Shown: positions 1 through 4,889 of the stretch, piece by piece
Layout of the letters: every line of letters starts with the position of its first letter
Numbering within the stretch: position 1 is the first letter of the stretch
NCBI GenBank assembly: GCA_020846515.1
Contig: JADLDX010000184.1
Coordinates: forward strand, 1-5,868
DNA: 5,868 bases
Direction of reading: 5' to 3'
Origin: Pirellulaceae bacterium
GTDB lineage: Bacteria > Planctomycetota > Planctomycetia > Pirellulales > Pirellulaceae
Program-made: the position numbers and the translations under genes
The notes under the pieces: model-generated
Database searches by the model: none
Told to the model about the DNA's origin: nothing
Seen by the model: the letters and a program-made list of their open reading frames with translations, nothing else

Positions 1-47
1 AAAAATCTGAGACCAGCCACAAAAAACGGGTCGCGCAATTCGAGCTA

Positions 48-614
48 TTACTCTCCGGTGCCGCGAATCTGTTGATGAAGCCAGGCTCGAGCATAGGCCC
101 ATCGCCGTTCGGCCGTTCGAGCCGAAATCCCCAGAAGCTCAGCGGCCTGGTGGTTCGTTAGCCCCGAGAAGTATCGCAAATGCACCAGGTCGGCTGCCAC
201 CTGGTCGACCTCGGCCAACTTCGACATGGCTTCGTCCAAAGCGATTAAGTCGTCATGCCAATCCGACAACTCAACGTCGATAGCGTCTAATTCGATGCGT
301 TGAAAGTCACCGCCATGTTTGATCCGGCGCTTTCGGCGAGCTGATTCAACGAGGATGCGGCGCATGGCTATCGCTGCGGCCGCAAAGAAATGGGCGCGCC
401 CCTCCCACGCTTTGGGCAGTCCTTCCTGATCGACCAATCGCAAATAGGCTTCGTGAACCAATCCGGTGGCCTGAAGCGTATGGCCAGCCGGTTCCCGCGC
501 TAACTTGGCAGCAGCCAGTTTGCGCAGTTCCTCGTAAACCAATGGCAGCAATTCATCCGCCGGAGCGCTCTGATCGTCTCGGCAAGCGTTAAGAATACGT
601 GTGAGCTCATTCAT
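48..614 (-). CDS. ECF-type RNA polymerase sigma factor (planctomycete ECF group)
   Basis: This 188-residue protein is a complete small sigma factor that would direct RNA polymerase to an alternative promoter set. Region 2 spans roughly residues 22-98, with the stretches LVYEELRKLAA, TLQATGLVHEAYLRL and HFFAAAAIAMRRILVESARR. These are typical of the ECF group that is expanded in planctomycetes and often encoded beside Ser/Thr kinases. Region 4 spans about 125-183, with a helix-turn-helix around 151-175 (GLTNHQAAELLGISARTAER) for -35 recognition. There is no membrane segment and no fused anti-sigma domain. The ATG at 614 is preceded only by a weak GAAAG Shine-Dalgarno, but the N-terminus (MNELTRILNA) matches the usual start of this group. 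No partner kinase or anti-sigma gene is visible, because only 47 bases remain downstream. Family assignment is strong; regulon and signal are unknown. Confidence 0.93.
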   Translation of the reverse strand: MNELTRILNACRDDQSAPADELLPLVYEELRKLAAAKLAREPAGHTLQATGLVHEAYLRLVDQEGLPKAWEGRAHFFAAAAIAMRRILVESARRKRRIKHGGDFQRIELDAIDVELSDWHDDLIALDEAMSKLAEVDQVAADLVHLRYFSGLTNHQAAELLGISARTAERRWAYARAWLHQQIRGTGE

Positions 615-788
615 GCTTTCAATTCGTCAAAAGTTCTTACTTCATGAACTTCATCGCGTGAACCGGTCTGCCATCGATGTTCGATCCAAAGGGTTCAAGA
701 TTACAACCTTCGTCCGCAGCCCCCAAGTGATATTCTAATTCGCTCCCAGTCAGTGTTGTCTAGCGTCAAACATCTCTCAATCCCCAGC
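615..788. other. Upstream region of the sigma factor gene, no gene seen
   Basis: This stretch lies between the start of the minus-strand sigma factor and the inverted-repeat element. I see no credible coding frame and no convincing -35/-10 pair on the minus strand. A short dyad (AAGTTC at 631-636, GAACTT at 646-651, 9-nt loop) lies about 20-40 bases upstream of the sigma start. It is too short to call an operator. Confidence 0.5.
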
Positions 789-807
789 AAAAAAGGGGTC
801 AGGTCTA
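789..807 (+). repeat. Left 19-bp terminal inverted repeat
   Basis: AAAAAAGGGGTCAGGTCTA pairs without mismatch with the copy at 1023-1041. The match stops abruptly on both the outer and inner sides. Confidence 0.85.
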
Positions 808-1022
808 ATTTATTGCGTAAGATAGGCACTCCTCCTGCCCGTCATCTCAGTTTCAGCTCGGGCAAAAGTGCCCAAGCTACGATCCACGCCCTTGGGGCCG
901 CATAGTTTCGAAAGCTCAACGGTCCTGTTGGGTTTGGAAAAACGTGGCAATCGAAATTCCTCGGTAAATCTCACTTGCCTTGGCAGCTCTACTCGGTCGC
1001 GGCCTGACTCTTCCCGAAAAAA

Positions 1023-1041
1023 TAGACCTGACCCCTTTTTT
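1023..1041 (-). repeat. Right 19-bp terminal inverted repeat
   Basis: This is the exact reverse complement of 789-807, ending in six T residues. Read on the plus strand it translates as part of an RPDPFF tail, which accounts for the spurious open frame ending at 1053. Confidence 0.85.
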
Positions 1042-1076
1042 CAAGCTGCCTGACTACCTCCTTCATAATGGGCTGA

Positions 1077-1097
1077 CAAGCGCAGCGCCGTTCCGGC
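1077..1097 (+). repeat. REP-like repeat, truncated copy (orientation A)
   Basis: The sequence keeps CAAGCGCAGCGCC and the right arm GTTCCGGC. The left arm GCCGGAA is missing and replaced by GGGCTGA. It is paired in opposite orientation with the full copy at 1151-1178. Confidence 0.75.
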
Positions 1098-1150
1098 GGA
1101 TTGCTTCCAAATATGAGCCGCATTTGCTGAGACTGCGGTAAAAACGCGTT

Positions 1151-1178
1151 GCCGGAACTGCGCTGCGCTTGTTCCGGC
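1151..1178 (-). repeat. REP-like 28-nt hairpin (orientation B)
   Basis: The arms GCCGGAAC (1151-1158) and GTTCCGGC (1171-1178) are perfect complements around a 12-nt GC-rich centre. CTAC follows, completing the conserved GGCCTAC edge. It starts 8 bases past the stop codon of the transposase gene, so its transcript hairpin could act as a 3' end or stability element. There is no T-tract, so a standard intrinsic terminator is not supported. Confidence 0.85.
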
Positions 1179-1185
1179 CTACTGA

Positions 1186-1740
1186 CTATTCGCCCCAGTG
1201 GAATTTGGGATCGATCGTGTTTGGATTAGTACCGCCCCAATCTCGGGAATAATGTCTGGCTGCTACGAAACGATGAAAAGAGGACCACGGCCAGTCGCAC
1301 ACCCGATTGACTAGGCCGTGCTTTCTCGGATTCCAATGGATATAGTCGACACACGCTTCCAAATCATGCTCGTCGCGAATCGTGTGTTCCCAGAAACGAG
1401 GCTGCCAGATACCTCGCTCGCCGCGCCGTCGCTGCGAATCGGTTACACGTGCTTCGGCCAAACCACACTTGAGCCAACGCTGCGTGAATTCTTCCTTAAC
1501 TCGCTTAATGCGCGTCGAATAGTCTGCATCTGTAGCGGGCAGTTTCATGACGAGATGCCAGTGATCCGGTAGGAGCACTGTGGCCACAAGATTGAAGGGT
1601 CGCTTGCCACGCACCTCCTTGATCGCGGCTCGAAGCATCGCTCGCCCCTGGTCGGTTGTCAGAATGCTACGTCGCGCGTACGTGACCACGGTCAGGAAAA
1701 CCATGCCGCCGGGAGTGAACCACCGCAGATAATCGGACAT
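1186..1740 (-). CDS. REP-associated tyrosine transposase (RAYT, IS200-like Y1 family)
   Basis: This 184-residue Y1/HUH-superfamily transposase is predicted to nick single-stranded DNA at REP-type hairpins. The HUH pair appears as HWH at residues 60-62 within LLPDHWHLVMKLP. A WQPRFWEHTIRDEHD block follows at 112-126. The likely catalytic tyrosine is Tyr133 in DYIHWNPRKHGLV, and DWPWSSFHR at 149-157 is the usual RAYT C-terminal signature. All key residues are present, so the enzyme looks intact. GGAG (plus-strand 1749-1752) lies 8 bases before the ATG, supporting this start. A REP-like hairpin lies 8 bases past the stop and another begins 18 bases upstream of the start codon. That close bracketing is the hallmark of RAYTs, as opposed to ordinary IS200 elements. 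RAYT genes are usually single-copy and not autonomous insertion sequences. Assignment is firm; present activity is unknown. Confidence 0.93.
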   Translation of the reverse strand: MSDYLRWFTPGGMVFLTVVTYARRSILTTDQGRAMLRAAIKEVRGKRPFNLVATVLLPDHWHLVMKLPATDADYSTRIKRVKEEFTQRWLKCGLAEARVTDSQRRRGERGIWQPRFWEHTIRDEHDLEACVDYIHWNPRKHGLVNRVCDWPWSSFHRFVAARHYSRDWGGTNPNTIDPKFHWGE

Positions 1741-1758
1741 AGATGTTGCTCCAACTGG

Positions 1759-1786
1759 GCCGGAACAAGCGCAGCGCCGCTCCGGC
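1759..1786 (+). repeat. REP-like 28-nt hairpin (orientation A)
   Basis: The left arm GCCGGAAC (1759-1766) and right arm GCTCCGGC (1779-1786) pair with one mismatch around AAGCGCAGCGCC. It sits just upstream of the transposase start, beside its Shine-Dalgarno, and could influence translation or mark the 5' boundary of the RAYT unit. Confidence 0.85.
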
Positions 1787-1877
1787 GGATCGCTTTTGAA
1801 ACTGGAAGGGCGGTTGCCGGGATTGCGTTTTAAACGCGGGCGGTCGCCGGAACAGCGCTACGCTTGTTCCGGCCTAC
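1766..1877. repeat. Right BIME-like unit: inverted pair of REP-like repeats
   Basis: The copies at 1759-1786 (A) and 1846-1873 (B) flank a spacer that matches that of the unit at 1077-1182 in order and in several blocks. The spacer also holds a degenerate fragment near 1815 (TTGCCGGGATTGCG). This is a second diverged copy of the same composite repeat on the other side of the transposase. Confidence 0.65.
1846..1873 (-). repeat. REP-like 28-nt hairpin (orientation B)
   Basis: GCCGGAAC (1846-1853) and GTTCCGGC (1866-1873) are perfect arms around AGCGCTACGCTT, with the conserved CTAC following. It begins exactly 87 bases after the previous copy begins. Confidence 0.87.
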
Positions 1878-1932
1878 GTCTTTTCCGGCCCACATCTTTT
1901 ATAGAGGGCTGACAAGGGTGTGGTCCGTGTAG

Positions 1933-1960
1933 GCCGGAACAAGCGTAGCGCTGTTCCGGC
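1933..1960 (+). repeat. REP-like 28-nt hairpin (orientation A)
   Basis: GCCGGAAC (1933-1940) and GTTCCGGC (1953-1960) are perfect arms around AAGCGTAGCGCT, preceded by the conserved GTAG edge. It begins exactly 87 bases after the copy at 1846. Its right arm opens the tandem array at 1953-2000. Confidence 0.87.
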
Positions 1961-2000
1961 ATTTTGGTGAGCGTTCCGGCATTTTGGTAAACGTTCCGGC
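1953..2000 (+). repeat. 20-bp tandem array of REP half-arms
   Basis: The arm GTTCCGGC recurs at 1953, 1973 and 1993, exactly 20 bp apart. The first two units share ATTTTGGT and differ only in the last few bases (GAGC against AAAC). The third continues as ACTTGGGAAA. The array looks like local expansion of the right end of the hairpin at 1933-1960, for example by slippage. Confidence 0.8.
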
Positions 2001-2062
2001 ACTTGGGAAATATCGACTAGTCGCTAGCAAGCTGTGATATGGAGGCTCTTTGGTCGCCTCTG

Positions 2063-2090
2063 GCCGGAACGGCGCTACGCTTGTTCCGGC
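2063..2090 (-). repeat. REP-like 28-nt hairpin (orientation B)
   Basis: GCCGGAAC (2063-2070) and GTTCCGGC (2083-2090) are perfect arms around GGCGCTACGCTT, followed by CTAC. It is the last of the six copies and ends just before the 40-bp palindrome. It forms the third inverted pair, with the copy at 1933. Confidence 0.87.
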
Positions 2091-2092
2091 CT

Positions 2093-2132
2093 ACTTTCAA
2101 ACTTGGTATTCTAGTATCACAATTTTGAAAGT
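2093..2132. promoter_or_regulatory. 40-bp imperfect palindrome, candidate operator upstream of the oxidoreductase
   Basis: The outer arms ACTTTCAAA (2093-2101) and TTTGAAAGT (2124-2132) are perfect complements. The inner sequence shares the same centre, CTAG at 2111-2114. In total 16 of 20 positions in each half-site pair with the other half. It lies 31 bp before the oxidoreductase ATG and is AT-rich, unlike the GC-rich hairpins next to it. A binding site for a dimeric regulator, possibly the downstream WYL protein, is an inference. A remnant of a mobile-element end is an alternative. I could not assign clear -35/-10 boxes within it. Confidence 0.5.
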
Positions 2133-2163
2133 TCACATGGGCAGTTCATGGTGAGGGCGGAAT

Positions 2164-3258
2164 ATGTATAAGGTCGCGGTTATCGGATCGACAGGACGAG
2201 GAAACTTCGGTCATGGACTGGATGCCGTCTGGAAGACGACGCCTAATTGTCAGGTCGTCGCCGTGGCTGATGACCATCCGATCGGGTTGAAAGAGGCCAT
2301 CGGTCGCACGGGTGCTGCCAAGGGCTACGCCAACTATCGCGAAATGTTGGACAAGGAGCGGCCGAACATTGTGGCCGTCTGCCCGCGTTGGACCGATCAA
2401 CATCGCGACATGGCGCTGGCCTGTGCTGAACATGGCGCGCATATGTATATGGAAAAGCCCTTCTGTCGTGACTTGACCGAAGCGGATGAGATTATCAAGG
2501 CGTGCGAAATGCGGCACATAAAGATCGCCGTGGCCCACATCGCGCGCTACTCGCCGCAGTTGCAAGTGGTCAAGGATCTGATCGCCGCCGGAGAGATTGG
2601 GACGTTGGTCGAGATCCGCACGCGCGGTAAAGAAGATGCTCGCGGTGGTGGTGAAGACCTGTGGGTACTGGGCTCCCACGTATTGGACTCGCTGCGAGCC
2701 ATCGCTGGCGACGCGTTGACTTGCCAGGCCATGATGAGTGAGGGCGACGAGTTGGTAACGGCCAAACACGTCAAGCCCGGGGCAGAAGGCTTGGGCCCAT
2801 TGGCAGGTGATCGCGTCGAAGCTTCGTATCGCTTTCCCAATGGCGTGGTCGGTACGTTCTCTTCGAAACGCAAAGCCGGCGGCACGCCCAGCCGATTTGG
2901 CATGCGCATCTTCGGTTCCAAAGGTGTCATCGACATGGCCTCCGGTTATGGACTGCCAGCCTATCTGTTAAAAGACTCCAGTTGGCAGTCACCCACAGTC
3001 AACGCCAAGTGGCAAACCATCACATCTAATGGGCTCGACAAACCAGAGACCATCACGGCTACGGGTTATGACGGCGGCAATCCGGCCGTGGTGCGCGATC
3101 TGATCGCGGCCATCGAGGAAGATCGGCAACCCAAGTGTGGTATGTATGAAGCCCGAGCGACGATCGAAATGATCATGGCTATATTCGAATCGCATCGACT
3201 CGGTAAAATTGTGCCACTGCCGCTGGAGAATCGTCGGCAGCCGTTGTCCTTTTTGTAG
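2164..3258 (+). CDS. Gfo/Idh/MocA family NAD(P)-dependent oxidoreductase
   Basis: This 364-residue protein is predicted to be a cytoplasmic NAD(P)-dependent dehydrogenase acting on a sugar, polyol or related compound; the substrate cannot be read from the sequence. The N-terminal Rossmann fold starts at KVAVIGSTGRGNFGHG (residues 3-18), and an acidic pair (DD, 36-37) follows the second strand. The family signature EKP is at 97-99 (MEKPFCRDL). GSHVLDSLRAIAG at 170-182 carries the histidine and aspartate that usually line the active site. The C-terminal sheet domain includes IFGSKGVIDM (249-258) and the usual ending GNPAVVRDLIAAIEE. There is no signal peptide or Tat motif, unlike many planctomycete relatives. 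GAGGG at 2153-2157 lies 6 bases before the ATG. The WYL regulator follows after 45 bp on the same strand, suggesting co-transcription. The family is certain; the reaction is not. Confidence 0.93.
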   Translation: MYKVAVIGSTGRGNFGHGLDAVWKTTPNCQVVAVADDHPIGLKEAIGRTGAAKGYANYREMLDKERPNIVAVCPRWTDQHRDMALACAEHGAHMYMEKPFCRDLTEADEIIKACEMRHIKIAVAHIARYSPQLQVVKDLIAAGEIGTLVEIRTRGKEDARGGGEDLWVLGSHVLDSLRAIAGDALTCQAMMSEGDELVTAKHVKPGAEGLGPLAGDRVEASYRFPNGVVGTFSSKRKAGGTPSRFGMRIFGSKGVIDMASGYGLPAYLLKDSSWQSPTVNAKWQTITSNGLDKPETITATGYDGGNPAVVRDLIAAIEEDRQPKCGMYEARATIEMIMAIFESHRLGKIVPLPLENRRQPLSFL

Positions 3259-3292
3259 ACCGCGACTGTAGACCGCATCTGTAGGCCGCGAA
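3254..3292 (+). repeat. Three 13-bp tandem repeats spanning the intergenic gap
   Basis: TGTAGACCGCGAC (3254), TGTAGACCGCATC (3267) and TGTAGGCCGCGAA (3280) are contiguous imperfect copies. The first holds the stop codon of the oxidoreductase gene and the last runs into the Shine-Dalgarno of the regulator gene. They fill nearly the whole gap between the two genes. Confidence 0.75.
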
Positions 3293-3296
3293 GGAG
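3291..3296 (+). promoter_or_regulatory. Strong Shine-Dalgarno that fixes the TTG start of the WYL regulator
   Basis: AAGGAG lies 7 bases upstream of a TTG codon at 3304. There is no ATG upstream in frame, and the next in-frame ATG falls beyond the helix-turn-helix, so the TTG start is well supported. Confidence 0.8.
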
Positions 3297-3303
3297 AGAT
3301 CGC

Positions 3304-4362
3304 TTGGCACGTAATGAACAGTTGATTCGGCAGCACAAGATCATTCAAGTGTTAGAGCGATTGCGATTCGGCGCGACACTGGAAGAGTTGCGAGACGCGG
3401 TGGTGGAAGAGCTAGGCCTGACCTCGTTGCATACGCGCAGTATCCGACGCGACATTGAAGCGTTGGTGGCCGCGGGTATGCCGATTATGGATGAAGAGAA
3501 CGCGCGCGGCCGCGTCTGGAAGATGAGCCGCGCGGATAAGGGCCTGCAAAAAATTGCCATCACGGCTAGCGAGATGATCGCGCTCTCGATGGGCCGGCAG
3601 CTCATGCTACCGCTGGTCGGTACCCAGTTCTGGATCGGGATCGAGTCCTTCTGGAATAAAGTCAAAGAGCAATTGCCCAGTAGTGTGTGGGACCACTACC
3701 AACGATATCGCCGAACTCTTTATGTGCTTGGCACACCGGCCAAGAGCTACGAGAAGCAACAAGGGATGCTCAAAACGGTCAATCGCGCCATCCAAGAGCA
3801 TCGCCATTTGGAGATCGAATATCAGTCAATCGGCAAACCGGCACAAACTCGGGTCATCGAACCCTACGGCGTAGTAGTTTATCAATCAAGTATTTATGTC
3901 ATCGCCACCGAGGAGGCCCGCGACGGCCAAGGGGTAGAGCGGCTCAAACATTGGAAACTGGATCGATTCTTGGCCGCCACGGCGCTCGACGCCTGGTTCA
4001 AACCCAACGACAGCATCGATGTTGAAACTCATCTGGGTCAGACTGTCGGCATTTTCTCCGGTGCCGAGGCGACCACGTATGAGATTCGACTTTCACCCCA
4101 TGCGGCCCGCTGGGTGCAAGAGGATCCCTGGCATGCTCAACAATCCTTTACGGCGGAGGCTGATGGCGGCGGCCTGTTGCGGGTACCAGCCTATCATGAT
4201 ATGGAGATCGTGCCGCGCGTCCTGCAATTGGGCCACGAGGCAGAGCTGATTTCACCGGCCAGTTGCCGAAAACTGATTGCCGACACGATCCATCAAATGT
4301 CGGCACGCTACCAGTCGGCAGCAGGTGGCCAGACCGCGAACCGTCGTTCGTCCCAGGAGTAG
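3304..4362 (+). CDS. WYL-domain helix-turn-helix transcriptional regulator
   Basis: This 352-residue cytoplasmic DNA-binding regulator starts with TTG behind a strong Shine-Dalgarno. Residues 8-72 form a DeoR/HTH_11-like winged helix: LEELRDAVVEELGL, then a recognition helix around HTRSIRRDIEALVAAGMPI. A linker covers about 85-150. The WYL domain spans about 155-235, with a conserved run VIEPYGVVVYQSSIYVIATEE and KHWKLDRF near 215-222. The name-giving WYL tripeptide reads IYV at 197-199, a tolerated variant, while the downstream basic residues are kept. Residues 258-335 resemble the C-terminal extension (WCX) of such regulators. WYL proteins are thought to bind ligands, nucleic acids or nucleotides and to act as repressors or activators. 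Position behind the oxidoreductase suggests local or autoregulatory control, which is an inference. The last 55 bp overlap the convergent cyclotransferase-like gene. Confidence 0.92.
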   Translation: MARNEQLIRQHKIIQVLERLRFGATLEELRDAVVEELGLTSLHTRSIRRDIEALVAAGMPIMDEENARGRVWKMSRADKGLQKIAITASEMIALSMGRQLMLPLVGTQFWIGIESFWNKVKEQLPSSVWDHYQRYRRTLYVLGTPAKSYEKQQGMLKTVNRAIQEHRHLEIEYQSIGKPAQTRVIEPYGVVVYQSSIYVIATEEARDGQGVERLKHWKLDRFLAATALDAWFKPNDSIDVETHLGQTVGIFSGAEATTYEIRLSPHAARWVQEDPWHAQQSFTAEADGGGLLRVPAYHDMEIVPRVLQLGHEAELISPASCRKLIADTIHQMSARYQSAAGGQTANRRSSQE

Positions 4363-4748
4363 GTCGGTAACAATCGCTGAAAGAACTGCCGCTCGGCTGG
4401 CCTGGCGTAAAGGTAGGTGTAGGCCGTCCAGTTGCGATACTGTTGATCAGTGCAAGTCACGATCTCGCGATTGTATAAGTTCGTCGACTCGTTGCCTGGT
4501 CGATACTCCTCAACTGCATCCAATTCGCTTAAGACCAGGGCCATGGAGGATTCGGGGAACGTCCATAGCTCACCACCGACCAAATCATCGCCACGGAAGA
4601 GGGCAGGGTAGGGGCCAGTGTCATACAATTCACCCGCGGTCCAGGCCTTCTCGACTGAAAGCGGTTCACACGGCCAGCAACGCTCGCGACATTGACCTGT
4701 TTTTAGCGTTCCGTAAACAAACACTGCGGTGAGCGTATCAAGCGACAT
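4308..4748 (-). CDS. Gamma-glutamylcyclotransferase-like (AIG2/GGCT family) protein
   Basis: From the chosen start this is a 146-residue cytoplasmic protein of the GGCT/AIG2 fold. Known members release 5-oxoproline from gamma-glutamyl peptides or amines. The signature VYGTLKTGQ (residues 11-19) forms the substrate-binding loop. GELYDTGPYPAL (39-50) and GGELW (58-62) are typical. The likely catalytic acid is Glu80 in LDAVEEYRPG, and LYNREIV (91-97) is the usual downstream strand. I chose the ATG at 4748 because AGG lies 5 bases upstream and the family normally begins a few residues before VYGTL. An ATG at 4802 would add 18 residues but has no visible Shine-Dalgarno. The gene converges on the WYL gene with a 55-bp overlap and diverges from the DUF1570-like gene. 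The fold is well supported; the true substrate is unknown. Confidence 0.88.
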   Translation of the reverse strand: MSLDTLTAVFVYGTLKTGQCRERCWPCEPLSVEKAWTAGELYDTGPYPALFRGDDLVGGELWTFPESSMALVLSELDAVEEYRPGNESTNLYNREIVTCTDQQYRNWTAYTYLYARPAERQFFQRLLPTYSWDERRFAVWPPAADW

Positions 4749-4859
4749 GTCGACCTGTAATAATGGAATAGCGTTAAGTGAGTTGGGTACTGGAATGGCC
4801 ATGCACAGAGTTTCGCAGCCCGGCCAAGTCAGTCACGTGTGAGACGGTTGCGTACAGCG

Positions 4860-4865
4860 TATTAT
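4860..4865 (+). promoter_or_regulatory. Possible -10 element for the DUF1570-like gene
   Basis: TATTAT matches the sigma-70 -10 consensus at five of six positions. A weak -35 (GTGTGA, 4837-4842) lies 17 bp upstream. A transcript from here would begin just before the Shine-Dalgarno at 4875. The -35 is poor, so this is only a candidate. Confidence 0.25.
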
Positions 4866-4874
4866 TAAGCGTTA

Positions 4875-4881
4875 GGAAGAG
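4875..4881 (+). promoter_or_regulatory. Shine-Dalgarno supporting the GTG start of the DUF1570-like gene
   Basis: GGAAGAG ends 8 bases before the GTG at 4890, a good spacing. The alternative TTG at 4884 would leave only 2 bases. Confidence 0.6.
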
Positions 4882-4889
4882 TCTTGACA

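Larger units (their letters stand above)
789..1041. mobile_element. 253-bp MITE-like element with perfect 19-bp terminal inverted repeats
   Basis: The left end AAAAAAGGGGTCAGGTCTA (789-807) is the exact reverse complement of the right end at 1023-1041. The ends enclose about 215 bp with no transposase. Each end starts with six A residues followed by GGGGTCAGGTC. From memory, ends of this style flank small Y1-type transposase genes and their deletion derivatives in various bacteria, so a non-autonomous derivative is the likeliest reading. I could not find a target-site duplication (flanks CCCCAGC and CAAGCTG). The only open frame inside (868-1053) reads through the right repeat and looks fortuitous. 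The perfect inverted repeat is seen directly; mobility is inferred. Confidence 0.7.
1077..1182. repeat. Left BIME-like unit: inverted pair of REP-like repeats
   Basis: An A-orientation copy and a B-orientation copy are separated by about 53 bp. The spacer resembles the spacer of the unit at 1766-1877: both begin GGCGGATYGCTT and carry AAACGCG before the second hairpin. The two units are therefore diverged direct repeats bracketing the transposase gene. Confidence 0.65.

Noticed and set aside
1..47. Possible start of a gene downstream of the sigma factor on the minus strand
   Set aside because: A short open stretch from a TTG exists, but 47 bases are too few to recognise anything.
868..1053. 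A 61-codon plus-strand open frame within and beyond the inverted-repeat element
   Set aside because: Its C-terminus (RPDPFF) is the translation of the right inverted repeat, it has no good ribosome site, and its composition is not protein-like. It is most likely fortuitous.
1151..1178. REP-like hairpin as an intrinsic terminator of the transposase gene
   Set aside because: The stem is strong, but no T-tract follows in the transcribed direction and identical hairpins occur away from gene ends.
1077..2000. CRISPR array
   Set aside because: The repeats are palindromic and alternate in orientation, spacers are uneven, and the 20-bp tandem units have no unique spacers. No cas gene is present.
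2014..2023. Perfect 10-bp palindrome CGACTAGTCG between REP-like copies
   Set aside because: A palindrome this short can occur by chance, and it is not placed near a promoter of a gene in this window.
2146..2769. Long minus-strand open frame across the oxidoreductase gene
   Set aside because: It is an antisense shadow of a well-supported gene and shows no recognisable domain.
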